A DNA stretch of 64,000 nucleotides from Cannabis sativa (Eukaryota; Streptophyta; Magnoliopsida; Rosales; Cannabaceae): contig NC_083605.1 in the NCBI RefSeq assembly GCF_029168945.1, positions 76,898,969 to 76,962,968 on the forward strand. Reading direction: 5' to 3'. Position 1 is the stretch's first letter; each line of letters begins with the position of its first letter. Below the pieces are notes generated by a model that was not told where the DNA came from, ran no database searches, and saw only the letters and a list, made by a program, of their open reading frames with translations. Shown here in pieces: positions 36,601 to 51,000 of this stretch. The position numbers and the translations under genes are program-made.

Positions 36601-37670
36601 CAGGGGAAATTTTTACAAGTTTTTTCCTTACTCTTACACTCGTTAGTTATCTGTTAAAATCTCAACCTACACATCTCCAAAGATCATGAAATTTCACGGG
36701 GGCCTAGCCAAGACCGTTGTGCATCACTTTTCTCTTGGACACGTTGAGAGAAAAATTAGTTTTCTTGCACTAACGATCGTTTTAATCGAAATAGTGAAAA
36801 TCTCACATTTCTGATAGTGGTACCCCTTTGTGAAATGTGGCCGGACCAATCTCGGAATATTTTTTGCCACTAGTCACAATCAATTTGTACTACTAAGAAA
36901 TGAATATGAAGAATGGTTTTGGGTTAAAATTTGTTGAAATGGCCCCCTAATTGAAAATATTCTTCTTTTAAGGGAAATTTTTACAAGTTTTTTCCTTACT
37001 CTTACACTCGTTAGTTATCTGTTAAAATCTCAACCTACACATCTCCAAAGATCATGAAATTTCACGGGGGCCTAGCCAAGACCGTTGTGCATCACTTTTC
37101 TCTTGGACACGTTGAGAGAAAAATTAGTTTTCTTGCACTAACGATCGTTTTAATCGAAATAGTGAAAATCTCACATTTCTGATAGTGGTACCCCTTTGTG
37201 AAATGTGGCCCGGACCAATCTCGGAATTTTTTTTGCCACTAGTCACAATCAATTTGTACTACTAAGAAATGAATATGAAGAATGGTTTTGGGTTAAAATT
37301 TGTTGAAATGGCCCCCTAATTGAAAATATTCTTCTTTTCAGTGGAAATTTTTACAAGTTTTTTCCTTACTCTTACACTCGTTAGTTATCTGTTAAAATCT
37401 CAACCTACACATCTCCAAAGATCATGAAATTTCACGGGGGCCTAGCCAAGACCGTTGTGCATCACTTTTCTCTTGGACACGTTGAGAGAAAAATTAGTTT
37501 TCTTGCACTAACGATCGTTTTAATCGAAATAGTGAAAATCTCACATTTCTGATAGTGGTACCCCTTTGTGAAATGTGGCCCTGACCAATCTCGGAATATT
37601 TTTTGCCACTAGTCACAATCAATTTGTACTACTAAGAAATGAATATGAAGAATGGTTTTGGGTTAAAATT
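33606..37670 (+). repeat. Right zone begins, copies 92-102, site G T state appears
   Basis: Copy starts: 33606, 33976, 34346, 34715, 35084, 35453, 35823, 36193, 36563, 36932, 37301. Copy 92 is the first with T at monomer position 296, which turns the A-interrupted tract after GGAAT into a run of eight T. The state recurs in copies 98 and 101. Copy 92 also carries GTCTCAATC in place of GTCACAATC, a rare variant shared later with copies 117, 152 and 172. Copies 98-100 have the A state at site A and three different site F forms: GCTCGG, GCACGG and GGCCGG. Confidence 0.88.
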
Positions 37671-40600
37671 TGTTGAAATAGCCCCCTAATTGAAAATATT
37701 CTTCTTTTCATGGGAAATTTTTACAAGTTTTTTCCTTACTCTTACACTCGTTAGTTATCTCGTTAAAATCTCAACCTACACATCTCCAAAGATCATGAAA
37801 TTTCACGGGGGCCTAGCCAAGACCGTTGTGCATCACTTTTCTCTTGGACACGTTGAGAGAAAAATTAGTTTTCTTGCACTAACGATCGTTTTAATCGAAA
37901 TAGTGAAAATCTCACATTTCTGATAGTGGTACCCCTTTGTGAAATGTGGCCCGACCAATCTCGGAATATTTTTTGCCACTAGTCACAATCAATTTGTACT
38001 ACTAAGAAATGAATATGAAGAATGGTTTTGGGTTAAAATTTGTTGAAATGGCCCCCTAATTGAAAATATTCTTCTTTTCAGGGGAAATTTTTACAAGTTT
38101 TTTCCTTACTCTTACACTCGTTAGTTATCTGTTAAAATCTCAACCTACACATCTCCAAAGATCATGAAATTTCACGGGGGCCTAGCCAAGACCGTTGTGC
38201 ATCACTTTTCTCTTGGACACGTTGAGAGAAAAATTAGTTTTCTTGCACTAACGATCGTTTTAATCGAAATAGTGAAAATCTCACATTTCAGATAGTGGTA
38301 CCCCTTTGTGAAATGTGGCCCAGACCAATCTCGGAATATTTTTTGCCACTAGTCACAATCAATTTGTACTACTAAGAAATGAATATGAAGAATGGTTTTG
38401 GGTTAAAATTTGTTGAAATAGCCCCCTAATTGAAAATATTCTTCTTTTCAGGGGAAATTTTTACAAGTTTTTTCCTTACTCTTACACTCGTTAGTTATCT
38501 GTAAAATCTCAACCTACACATCTCCAAAGATCATGAAATTTCACGGGGGCCTAGCCAAGACCGTTGTGCATCACTTTTCTCTTGGACACGTTGAGAGAAA
38601 AATTAGTTTTCTTGCACTAACGATCGTTTTAATCGAAATAGTGAAAATCTCACATTTCTGATAGTGGTACCCCTTTGTGAAATGTGGCCCGGCCAATCTC
38701 GGAATATTTTTTGCCACTAGTCACAATCAATTTGTACTACTAAGAAATGAATATGAAGAATGGTTTTGGGTTAAAATTTGTTGAAATGGCCCCCTAATTG
38801 AAAATATTCTTCTTTTCAGGGGAAATTTTTACAAGTTTTTTCCTTACTCTTACACTCGTTAGTTATCTGTTAAAATCTCAACCTACACATCTCCAAAGAT
38901 CATGAAATTTCACGGGGGCCTAGCCAAGACCGTTGTGCATCACTTTTCTCTTGGACACGTTGAGAGAAAAATTAGTTTTCTTGCACTAACGATCGTTTTA
39001 ATCGAAATAGTGAAAATCTCACATTTCTGATAGTGGTACCCCTTTGTGAAATGTGGCCCGGACCAATCTCGGAATTTTTTTTGCCACTAGTCACAATCAA
39101 TTTGTACTACTAAGAAATGAATATGAAGAATGGTTTTGGGTTAAAATTTGTTGAAATAGCCCCCTAATTGAAAATATTCTTCTTTTCAGGGGAAATTTTT
39201 ACAAGTTTTTTCCTTACTCTTACACTCGTTAGTTATCTGTTAAAATCTCAACCTACACATCTCCAAAGATCATGAAATTTCACGGGGGCCTAGCCAAGAC
39301 CGTTGTGCATCACTTTTCTCTTGGACACGTTGAGAGAAAAATTAGTTTTCTTGCACTAACGATCGTTTTAATCGAAATAGTGAAAATCTCACATTTCTGA
39401 TAGTGGTACCCCTTTGTGAAATGTGGCCCGCACCAATCTCGGAATTTTTTTTGCCACTAGTCACAATCAATTTGTACTACTAAGAAATGAATATGAAGAA
39501 TGGTTTTGGGTTAAAATTTGTTGAAATGGCCCCCTAATTGAAAATATTCTTCTTTTCATGGGAAATTTTTACAAGTTTTTTCCTTACTCTTACACTCGTT
39601 AGTTATCTGTTAAAATCTCAACCTACACATCTCCAAAGATCATGAAATTTCACGGGGGCCTAGCCAAGACCGTTGTGCATCACTTTTCTCTTGGACACGT
39701 TGAGAGAAAAATTAGTTTTCTTGCACTAACGATCGTTTTAATCGAAATAGTGAAAATCTCACATTTCTGATAGTGGTACCCCTTTGTGAAATGTGGCCCG
39801 ACCAATCTCGGAATTTTTTTTGCCACTAGTCACAATCAATTTGTACTACTAAGAAATGAATATGAAGAATGGTTTTGGGTTAAAATTTGTTGAAATAGCC
39901 CCCTAATTGAAAATATTCTTCTTTTCAGGGGAAATTTTTACAAGTTTTTTCCTTACTCTTACACTCGTTAGTTATCTGTTAAAATCTCAACCTACACATC
40001 TCCAAAGATCATGAAATTTCACGGGGGCCTAGCCAAGACCGTTGTGCATCACTTTTCTCTTGGACACGTTGAGAGAAAAATTAGTTTTCTTGCACTAACG
40101 ATCGTTTTAATCGAAATAGTGAAAATCTCACATTTCTGATAGTGGTACCCCTTTGTGAAATGTGGCCCGGACCAATCTCGGAATATTTTTTGCCACTAGT
40201 CACAATCAATTTGTACTACTAAGAAATGAATATGAAGAATGGTTTTGGGTTAAAATTTGTTGAAATGGCCCCCTAATTGAAAATATTCTTCTTTTCATGG
40301 GAAATTTTTACAAGTTTTTTCCTTACTCTTACACTCGTTAGTTATCTGTTAAAATCTCAACCTACACATCTCCAAAGATCATGAAATTTCACGGGGGCCT
40401 AGCCAAGACCGTTGTGCATCACTTTTCTCTTGGACACGTTGAGAGAAAAATTAGTTTTCTTGCACTAACGATCGTTTTAATCGAAATAGTGAAAATCTCA
40501 CATTTCTGATAGTGGTACCCCTTTGTGAAATGTGGCCCGGACCAATCTCGGAATTTTTTTTGCCACTAGTCACAATCAATTTGTACTACTAAGAAATGAA

Positions 40601-40996
40601 TATGAAGAATGGTTTTGGGTTAAAATTTGTTGAAATAGCCCCCTAATTGAAAATATTCTTCTTTTCATGGGAAATTTTTACAAGTTTTTTCCTTACTCTT
40701 ACACTCGTTAGTTATCTCGTTAAAATCTCAACCTACACATCTCCAAAGATCATGAAATTTCACGGGGGCCTAGCCAAGACCGTTGTGCATCACTTTTCTC
40801 TTGGACACGTTGAGAGAAAAATTAGTTTTCTTGCACTAACGATCGTTTTAATCGAAATAGTGAAAATCTCACATTTCGATAGTGGTACCCCTTTGTTAAT
40901 TGTGGCCCGACCAATCTCGGAATATTTTTTGCCACTAGTCACAATCAATTTGTACTACTAAGAAATGAATATGAAGAATGGTTTTGGGTTAAAATT
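37671..40996 (+). repeat. Dimeric block, copies 103-111, alternating at site A
   Basis: Copy starts: 37671, 38041, 38411, 38779, 39149, 39519, 39888, 40258, 40628. Site A alternates strictly: A in copies 103, 105, 107, 109 and 111, and G in 104, 106, 108 and 110. Site G partly tracks this, being T in G-type copies 106, 108 and 110. The pattern implies a two-monomer unit of about 740 bp. Copy 111 is odd: TTTGTTAATTG replaces TTTGTGAAATG before site F, and it pairs CTCGTTA at D with TTCGAT at E. That combination leaves the longest chance reading frame in the window. Confidence 0.75.
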
Positions 40997-41731
40997 TGTT
41001 GAAATGGCCCCCTAATTGAAAATATTCTTCTTTTCGGGGAAATTTTTACAAGTTTTTTCCTTACTCTTACACTCGTTAGTTAACTATTAAAATCTCAACC
41101 TACACATCTCCAAAGATCATGAAATTTCACGGGGGCCTAGCCAAGACCGTTGTGCATCACTTTTCTCTTGGACACGTTGAGAGAAAAATTAGTTTTCTTG
41201 CACTAACGATCGTTTTAATCGAAATAGTGAAAATCTCACATTTCGATAGTGGTACCCCTTTGTGAAATGTGGCCGGACCAATCTCGGAATTTTTTTTGCC
41301 ACTAGTCACAATCAATTTGTACTACTAAGAAATGAATATGAAGAATGGTTTTGGGTTAAAATTTGTTGAAATGGCCCCCTAATTGAAAATATTCTTCTTT
41401 TCGGGGAAATTTTTACAAGTTTTTTCCTTACTCTTACACTCGTTAGTTATCTGTTAAAATCTCAACCTACACATCTCCAAAGATCATGAAATTTCACGGG
41501 GGCCTAGCCAAGACCGTTGTGCATCACTTTTCTCTTGGACACGTTGAGAGAAAAATTAGTTTTCTTGCACTAACGATCGTTTTAATCGAAATAGTGAAAA
41601 TCTCACATTTCGATAGTGGTACCCCTTTGTGAAATGTGGCCCGGACCAATCTCGGAATATTTTTTGCCACTAGTCACAATCAATTTGTACTACTAAGAAA
41701 TGAATATGAAGAATGGTTTTGGGTTAAAATT
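40997..41731 (+). repeat. Island of left-type length variants, copies 112-113
   Basis: Copies 112 (367 bp) and 113 (368 bp) both carry TTTTCGGGG at site B and TTCGAT at site E. The preceding copy 111 also has TTCGAT. These states are common in the first 12 kb but otherwise almost absent from the right half. Both copies have T at site C, so they are not transplanted left-zone monomers; either the short states arose again or a conversion tract was limited. Copy 112 also has TAACTATTA at site D. The island separates two dimeric stretches and shifts their register by one copy. Confidence 0.7.
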
Positions 41732-44700
41732 TGTTGAAATAGCCCCCTAATTGAAAATATTCTTCTTTTCAGGGGAAATTTTTACAAGTTTTTTCCTTAC
41801 TCTTACACTCGTTAGTTATCTGTTAAAATCTCAACCTACACATCTCCAAAGATCATGAAATTTCACGGGGGCCTAGCCAAGACCGTTGTGCATCACTTTT
41901 CTCTTGGACACGTTGAGAGAAAAATTAGTTTTCTTGCACTAACGATCGTTTTAATCGAAATAGTGAAAATCTCACATTTCTGATAGTGGTACCCCTTTGT
42001 GAAATGTGGCCGGACCAATCTCGGAATTTTTTTTGCCACTAGTCACAATCAATTTGTACTACTAAGAAATGAATATGAAGAATGGTTTTGGGTTAAAATT
42101 TGTTGAAATGGCCCCCTAATTGAAAATATTCTTCTTTTCAGGGGAAATTTTTACAAGTTTTTTCCTTACTCTTACACTCGTTAGTTATCTGTTAAAATCT
42201 CAACCTACACATCTCCAAAGATCATGAAATTTCACGGGGGCCTAGCCAAGACCGTTGTGCATCACTTTTCTCTTGGACACGTTGAGAGAAAAATTAGTTT
42301 TCTTGCACTAACGATCGTTTTAATCGAAATAGTGAAAATCTCACATTTCTGATAGTGGTACCCCTTTGTGAAATGTGGCCCGGACCAATCTCGGAATTTT
42401 TTTTGCCACTAGTCACAATCAATTTGTACTACTAAGAAATGAATATGAAGAATGGTTTTGGGTTAAAATTTGTTGAAATAGCCCCCTAATTGAAAATATT
42501 CTTCTTTTCAGGGGAAATTTTTACAAGTTTTTTCCTTACTCTTACACTCGTTAGTTATCTGTTAAAATCTCAACCTACACATCTCCAAAGATCATGAAAT
42601 TTCACGGGGGCCTAGCCAAGACCGTTGTGCATCACTTTTCTCTTGGACACGTTGAGAGAAAAATTAGTTTTCTTGCACTAACGATCGTTTTAATCGAAAT
42701 AGTGAAAATCTCACATTTCTGATAGTGGTACCCCTTTGTGAAATGTGGCGCGGACCAATCTCGGAATTTTTTTTGCCACTAGTCACAATCAATTTGTACT
42801 ACTAAGAAATGAATATGAAGAATGGTTTTGGGTTAAAATTTGTTGAAATGGCCCCCTAATTGAAAATATTCTTCTTTTCAGGGGAAATTTTTACAAGTTT
42901 TTTCCTTACTCTTACACTCGTTAGTTATCTGTTAAAATCTCAACCTACACATCTCCAAAGATCATGAAATTTCACGGGGGCCTAGCCAAGACCGTTGTGC
43001 ATCACTTTTCTCTTGGACACGTTGAGAGAAAAATTAGTTTTCTTGCACTAACGATCGTTTTAATCGAAATAGTGAAAATCTCACATTTCTGATAGTGGTA
43101 CCCCTTTGTGAAATGTGGCCCGGACCAATCTCGGAATATTTTTTGCCACTAGTCTCAATCAATTTGTACTACTAAGAAATGAATATGAAGAATGGTTTTG
43201 GGTTAAAATTTGTTGAAATAGCCCCCTAATTGAAAATATTCTTCTTTTCAGGGGAAATTTTTACAAGTTTTTTCCTTACTCTTACACTCGTTAGTTATCT
43301 GTTAAAATCTCAACCTACACATCTCCAAAGATCATGAAATTTCACGGGGGCCTAGCCAAGACCGTTGTGCATCACTTTTCTCTTGGACACGTTGAGAGAA
43401 AAATTAGTTTTCTTGCACTAACGATCGTTTTAATCGAAATAGTGAAAATCTCACATTTCTGATAGTGGTACCCCTTTGTGAAATGTGGCCCTTACCAATC
43501 TCGGAATTTTTTTTGCCACTAGTCACAATCAATTTGTACTACTAAGAAATGAATATGAAGAATGGTTTTGGGTTAAAATTTGTTGAAATGGCCCCCTAAT
43601 TGAAAATATTCTTCTTTTCAGGGGAAATTTTTACAAGTTTTTTCCTTACTCTTACACTCGTTAGTTATCTGTTAAAATCTCAACCTACACATCTCCAAAG
43701 ATCATGAAATTTCACGGGGGCCTAGCCAAGACCGTTGTGCATCACTTTTCTCTTGGACACGTTGAGAGAAAAATTAGTTTTCTTGCACTAACGATCGTTT
43801 TAATCGAAATAGTGAAAATCTCACATTTCTGATAGTGGTACCCCTTTGTGAAATGTGGCCAGGACCAATCTCGGAATTTTTTTTGCCACTAGTCACAATC
43901 AATTTGTACTACTAAGAAATGAATATGAAGAATGGTTTTGGGTTAAAATTTGTTGAAATAGCCCCCTAATTGAAAATATTCTTCTTTTCAGGGGAAATTT
44001 TTACAAGTTTTTTCCTTACTCTTACACTCGTTAGTTATATGTTAAAATCTCAACCTACACATCTCCAAAGATCATGAAATTTCACGGGGGCCTAGCCAAG
44101 ACCGTTGTGCATCACTTTTCTCTTGGACACGTTGAGAGAAAAATTAGTTTTCTTGCACTAACGATCGTTTTAATCGAAATAGTGAAAATCTCACATTTCT
44201 GATAGTGGTACCCCTTTGTGAAATGTGGCCCGGACCAATCTCGGAATATTTTTTGCCACTAGTCACAATCAATTTGTACTACTAAGAAATGAATATGAAG
44301 AATGGTTTTGGGTTAAAATTTGTTGAAATGGCCCCCTAATTGAAAATATTCTTCTTTTCAGGGGAAATTTTTACAAGTTTTTTCCTTACTCTTACACTCG
44401 TTAGTTATCTGTTAAAATCTCAACCTACACATCTCCAAAGATCATGAAATTTCACGGGGGCCTAGCCAAGACCGTTGTGCATCACTTTTCTCTTGGACAC
44501 GTTGAGAGAAAAATTAGTTTTCTTGCACTAACGATCGTTTTAATCGAAATAGTGAAAATCTCACATTTCTGATAGTGGTACCCCTTTGTGAAATGTGGCC
44601 CTGACCAATCTCGGAATTTTTTTTGCCACTAGTCACAATCAATTTGTACTACTAAGAAATGAATATGAAGAATGGTTTTGGGTTAAAATTTGTTGAAATA

Positions 44701-45058
44701 GCCCCCTAATTGAAAATATTCTTCTTTTCAGGGGAAATTTTTACAAGTTTTTTCCTTACTCTTACACTCGTTAGTTATCTCGTTAAAATCTCAACCTACA
44801 CATCTCCAAAGATCATGAAATTTCACGGGGGCCTAGCCAAGACCGTTGTGCATCACTTTTCTCTTGGACACGTTGAGAGAAAAATTAGTTTTCTTGCACT
44901 AACGATCGTTTTAATCGAAATAGTGAAAATCTCACATTCTGATAGTGGTACCCCTTTGTGAAATGTGGCCCGGACATCTCGGAATATTTTTTGCCACTAG
45001 TCACAATCAATTTGTACTACTAAGAAATGAATATGAAGAATGGTTTTGGGTTAAAATT
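41732..45058 (+). repeat. Dimeric block, copies 114-122, alternating at site A
   Basis: Copy starts: 41732, 42101, 42471, 42841, 43211, 43581, 43951, 44321, 44691. Site A is A in copies 114, 116, 118, 120 and 122, and G in 115, 117, 119 and 121. This continues the dimer rhythm of copies 103-111 in shifted register. Site G is T in copies 114, 115, 116, 118, 119 and 121. Copy 122 is shortened (CATTCTG at E and GGACATC after F), giving 368 bp despite CTCGTTA at D. Confidence 0.75.
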
Positions 45059-48000
45059 TGTTGAAATGGCCCCCTAATTGAAAATATTCTTCTTTTCAGG
45101 GGAAATTTTTACAAGTTTTTTCCTTACTCTTACACTCGTTAGTTATCTCGTTAAAATCTCAACCTACACATCTCCAAAGATCATGAAATTTCACGGGGGC
45201 CTAGCCAAGACCGTTGTGCATCACTTTTCTCTTGGACACGTTGAGAGAAAAATTAGTTTTCTTGCACTAACGATCGTTTTAATCGAAATAGTGAAAATCT
45301 CACATTTCTGATAGTGGTACCCCTTTGTGAAATGTGGCCCAGACCAATCTCGGAATTTTTTTTGCCACTAGTCACAATCAATTTGTACTACTAAGAAATG
45401 AATATGAAGAATGGTTTTGGGTTAAAATTTGTTGAAATGGCCCCCTAATTGAAAATATTCTTCTTTTCAGGGGAAATTTTTACAAGTTTTTTCCTTACTC
45501 TTACACTCGTTAGTTATCTGTTAAAATCTCAACCTACACATCTCCAAAGATCATGAAATTTCACGGGGGCCTAGCCAAGACCGTTGTGCATCACTTTTCT
45601 CTTGGACACGTTGAGAGAAAAATTAGTTTTCTTGCACTAACGATCGTTTTAATCGAAATAGTGAAAATCTCACATTTCTGATAGTGGTACCCCTTTGTGA
45701 AATGTGGCCGGGACCAATCTCGGAATTTTTTTTGCCACTAGTCACAATCAATTTGTACTACTAAGAAATGAATATGAAGAATGGTTTTGGGTTAAAATTT
45801 GTTGAAATAGCCCCCTAATTGAAAATATTCTTCTTTTCAGGGGAAATTTTTACAAGTTTTTTCCTTACTCTTACACTCGTTAGTTAACTGTTAAAATCTC
45901 AACCTACACATCTCCAAAGATCATGAAATTTCACGGGGGCCTAGCCAAGACCGTTGTGCATCACTTTTCTCTTGGACACGTTGAGAGAAAAATTAGTTTT
46001 CTTGCACTAACGATCGTTTTAATCGAAATAGTGAAAATCTCACATTTCTGATAGTGGTACCCCTTTGTGAAATGTGGCCGGACCAATCTCGGAATTTTTT
46101 TTGCCACTAGTCACAATCAATTTGTACTACTAAGAAATGAATATGAAGAATGGTTTTGGGTTAAAATTTGTTGAAATGGCCCCCTAATTGAAAATATTCT
46201 TCTTTTCAGGGGAAATTTTTACAAGTTTTTTCCTTACTCTTACACTCGTTAGTTATCTGTTAAAATCTCAACCTACACATCTCCAAAGATCATGAAATTT
46301 CACGGGGGCCTAGCCAAGACCGTTGTGCATCACTTTTCTCTTGGACACGTTGAGAGAAAAATTAGTTTTCTTGCACTAACGATCGTTTTAATCGAAATAG
46401 TGAAAATCTCACATTTCTGATAGTGGTACCCCTTTGTGAAATGTGGCCCGACCCAATCTCGGAATATTTTTTGCCACTAGTCACAATCAATTTGTACTAC
46501 TAAGAAATGAATATGAAGAATGGTTTTGGGTTAAAATTTGTTGAAATGGCCCCCTAATTGAAAATATTCTTCTTTTAGGGGAAATTTTTACAAGTTTTTT
46601 CCTTACTCTTACACTCGTTAGTTATCTGTTAAAATCTCAACCTACACATCTCCAAAGATCATGAAATTTCACGGGGGCCTAGCCAAGACCGTTGTGCATC
46701 ACTTTTCTCTTGGACACGTTGAGAGAAAAATTAGTTTTCTTGCACTAACGATCGTTTTAATCGAAATAGTGAAAATCTCACATTTCTGATAGTGGTACCC
46801 CTTTGTGAAATGTGGCCCGACCAATCTCGGAATTTTTTTTGCCACTAGTCACAATCAATTTGTACTACTAAGAAATGAATATGAAGAATGGTTTTGGGTT
46901 AAAATTTGTTGAAATAGCCCCCTAATTGAAAATATTCTTCTTTTCAGGGGAAATTTTTACAAGTTTTTTCCTTACTCTTACACTCGTTAGTTATCTGTTA
47001 AAATCTCAACCTACACATCTCCAAAGATCATGAAATTTCACGGGGGCCTAGCCAAGACCGTTGTGCATCACTTTTCTCTTGGACACGTTGAGAGAAAAAT
47101 TAGTTTTCTTGCACTAACGATCGTTTTAATCGAAATAGTGAAAATCTCACATTTCTGATAGTGGTACCCCTTTGTGAAATGTGGCCCGAACCAATCTCGG
47201 AATATTTTTTGCCACTAGTCACAATCAATTTGTACTACTAAGAAATGAATATGAAGAATGGTTTTGGGTTAAAATTTGTTGAAATAGCCCCCTAATTGAA
47301 AATATTCTTCTTTTCAGGGGAAATTTTTACAAGTTTTTTCCTTACTCTTACACTCGTTAGTTATCTGTTAAAATCTCAACCTACACATCTCCAAAGATCA
47401 TGAAATTTCACGGGGGCCTAGCCAAGACCGTTGTGCATCACTTTTCTCTTGGACACGTTGAGAGAAAAATTAGTTTTCTTGCACTAACGATCGTTTTAAT
47501 CGAAATAGTGAAAATCTCACATTTCTGATAGTGGTACCCCTTTGTGAAATGTGGCCCGGACCAATCTCGGAATTTTTTTTGCCACTAGTCACAATCAATT
47601 TGTACTACTAAGAAATGAATATGAAGAATGGTTTTGGGTTAAAATTTGTTGAAATAGCCCCCTAATTGAAAATATTCTTCTTTTCAGGGGAAATTTTTAC
47701 AAGTTTTTTCCTTACTCTTACACTCGTTAGTTATCTGTTAAAATCTCAACCTACACATCTCCAAAGATCATGAAATTTCACGGGGGCCTAGCCAAGACCG
47801 TTGTGCATCACTTTTCTCTTGGACACGTTGAGAGAAAAATTAGTTTTCTTGCACTAACGATCGTTTTAATCGAAATAGTGAAAATCTCACATTTCTGATA
47901 GTGGTACCCCTTTGTGAAATGTGGCCGGACCAATCTCGGAATTTTTTTTGCCACTAGTCACAATCAATTTGTACTACTAAGAAATGAATATGAAGAATGG

Positions 48001-51000
48001 TTTTGGGTTAAAATTTGTTGAAATGGCCCCCTAATTGAAAATATTCTTCTTTTCATGGGAAATTTTTACAAGTTTTTTCCTTACTCTTACACTCGTTAGT
48101 TATCTGTTAAAATCTCAACCTACACATCTCCAAAGATCATGAAATTTCACGGGGGCCTAGCCAAGACCGTTGTGCATCACTTTTCTCTTGGACACGTTGA
48201 GAGAAAAATTAGTTTTCTTGCACTAACGATCGTTTTAATCGAAATAGTGAAAATCTCACATTTCTGATAGTGGTACCCCTTTGTGAAATGTGGCCCAGAC
48301 CAATCTCGGAATTTTTTTTGCCACTAGTCACAATCAATTTGTACTACTAAGAAATGAATATGAAGAATGGTTTTGGGTTAAAATTTGTTGAAATGGCCCC
48401 CTAATTGAAAATATTCTTCTTTTCAGGGGAAATTTTTACAAGTTTTTTCCTTACTCTTACACTCGTTAGTTATCTGTTAAAATCTCAACCTACACATCTC
48501 CAAAGATCATGAAATTTCACGGGGGCCTAGCCAAGACCGTTGTGCATCACTTTTCTCTTGGACACGTTGAGAGAAAAATTAGTTTTCTTGCACTAACGAT
48601 CGTTTTAATCGAAATAGTGAAAATCTCACATTTCTGATAGTGGTACCCCTTTGTGAAATGTGGCCCTGACCAATCTCGGAATATTTTTTGCCACTAGTCA
48701 CAATCAATTTGTACTACTAAGAAATGAATATGAAGAATGGTTTTGGGTTAAAATTTGTTGAAATGGCCCCCTAATTGAAAATATTCTTCTTTTCGGGGTA
48801 AATTTTTACAAGTTTTTTCCTTACTCTTACACTCGTTAGTTATCTGTTAAAATCTCAACCTACACATCTCCAAAGATCATGAAATTTCACGGGGGCCTAG
48901 CCAAGACCGTTGTGCATCACTTTTCTCTTGGACACGTTGAGAGAAAAATTAGTTTTCTTGCACTAACGATCGTTTTAATCGAAATAGTGAAAATCTCACA
49001 TTTCTGATAGTGGTACCCCTTTGTGAAATGTGGCCGGGACCAATCTCGGAATTTTTTTTGCCACTAGTCACAATCAATTTGTACTACTAAGAAATGAATA
49101 TGAAGAATGGTTTTGGGTTAAAATTTGTTGAAATAGCCCCCTAATTGAAAATATTCTTCTTTTCAGGGGAAATTTTTACAAGTTTTTTCCTTACTCTTAC
49201 ACTCGTTAGTTATCTGTTAAAATCTCAACCTACACATCTCCAAAGATCATGAAATTTCACGGGGGCCTAGCCAAGACCGTTGTGCATCACTTTTCTCTTG
49301 GACACGTTGAGAGAAAAATTAGTTTTCTTGCACTAACGATCGTTTTAATCGAAATAGTGAAAATCTCACATTTCTGATAGTGGTACCCCTTTGTGAAATG
49401 TGGCCCGACCAATCTCGGAATATTTTTTGCCACTAGTCACAATCAATTTGTACTACTAAGAAATGAATATGAAGAATGGTTTTGGGTTAAAATTTGTTGA
49501 AATGGCCCCCTAATTGAAAATATTCTTCTTTTCAGGGGAAATTTTTACAAGTTTTTTCCTTACTCTTACACTCGTTAGTTATCTGTTAAAATCTCAACCT
49601 ACACATCTCCAAAGATCATGAAATTTCACGGGGGCCTAGCCAAGACCGTTGTGCATCACTTTTCTCTTGGACACGTTGAGAGAAAAATTAGTTTTCTTGC
49701 ACTAACGATCGTTTTAATCGAAATAGTGAAAATCTCACATTTCTGATAGTGGTACCCCTTTGTGAAATGTGGCCAGACCAATCTCGGAATTTTTTTTGCC
49801 ACTAGTCACAATCAATTTGTACTACTAAGAAATGAATATGAAGAATGGTTTTGGGTTAAAATTTGTTGAAATGGCCCCCTAATTGAAAATATTCTTCTTT
49901 TCATGGGAAATTTTTACAAGTTTTTTCCTTACTCTTACACTCGTTAGTTATCTGTTAAAATCTCAACCTACACATCTCCAAAGATCATGAAATTTCACGG
50001 GGGCCTAGCCAAGACCGTTGTGCATCACTTTTCTCTTGGACACGTTGAGAGAAAAATTAGTTTTCTTGCACTAACGATCGTTTTAATCGAAATAGTGAAA
50101 ATCTCACATTTCTGATAGTGGTACCCCTTTGTGAAATGTGGCCCGGACCAATCTCGGAATTTTTTTTGCCACTAGTCACAATCAATTTGTACTACTAAGA
50201 AATGAATATGAAGAATGGTTTTGGGTTAAAATTTGTTGAAATAGCCCCCTAATTGAAAATATTCTTCTTTTCATGGGAAATTTTTACAAGTTTTTTCCTT
50301 ACTCTTACACTCGTTAGTTATCTGTTAAAATCTCAACCTACACATCTCCAAAGATCATGAAATTTCACGGGGGCCTAGCCAAGACCGTTGTGCATCACTT
50401 TTCTCTTGGACACGTTGAGAGAAAAATTAGTTTTCTTGCACTAACGATCGTTTTAATCGAAATAGTGAAAATCTCACATTTCTGATAGTGGTACCCCTTT
50501 GTGAAATGTGGCCCGACCAATCTCGGAATATTTTTTGCCACTAGTCACAATCAATTTGTACTACTAAGAAATGAATATGAAGAATGGTTTTGGGTTAAAA
50601 TTTGTTGAAATGGCCCCCTAATTGAAAATATTCTTCTTTTCAGGGGAAATTTTTACAAGTTTTTTCCTTACTCTTACACTCGTTAGTTATCTGTTAAAAT
50701 CTCAACCTACACATCTCCAAAGATCATGAAATTTCACGGGGGCCTAGCCAAGACCGTTGTGCATCACTTTTCTCTTGGACACGTTGAGAGAAAAATTAGT
50801 TTTCTTGCACTAACGATCGTTTTAATCGAAATAGTGAAAATCTCACATTTCTGATAGTGGTACCCCTTTGTGAAATGTGGCCCAGACCAATCTCGGAATT
50901 TTTTTTGCCACTAGTCACAATCAATTTGTACTACTAAGAAATGAATATGAAGAATGGTTTTGGGTTAAAATTTGTTGAAATGGCCCCCTAATTGAAAATA

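Noticed and set aside
40647..40961. 104-codon frame, the longest in the window
   Set aside because: It is a read-through of the same satellite frame in copy 111, made possible by coincident variants at D and E and by GTTAATTG removing the usual TGA. It is a single copy with a TTG start.
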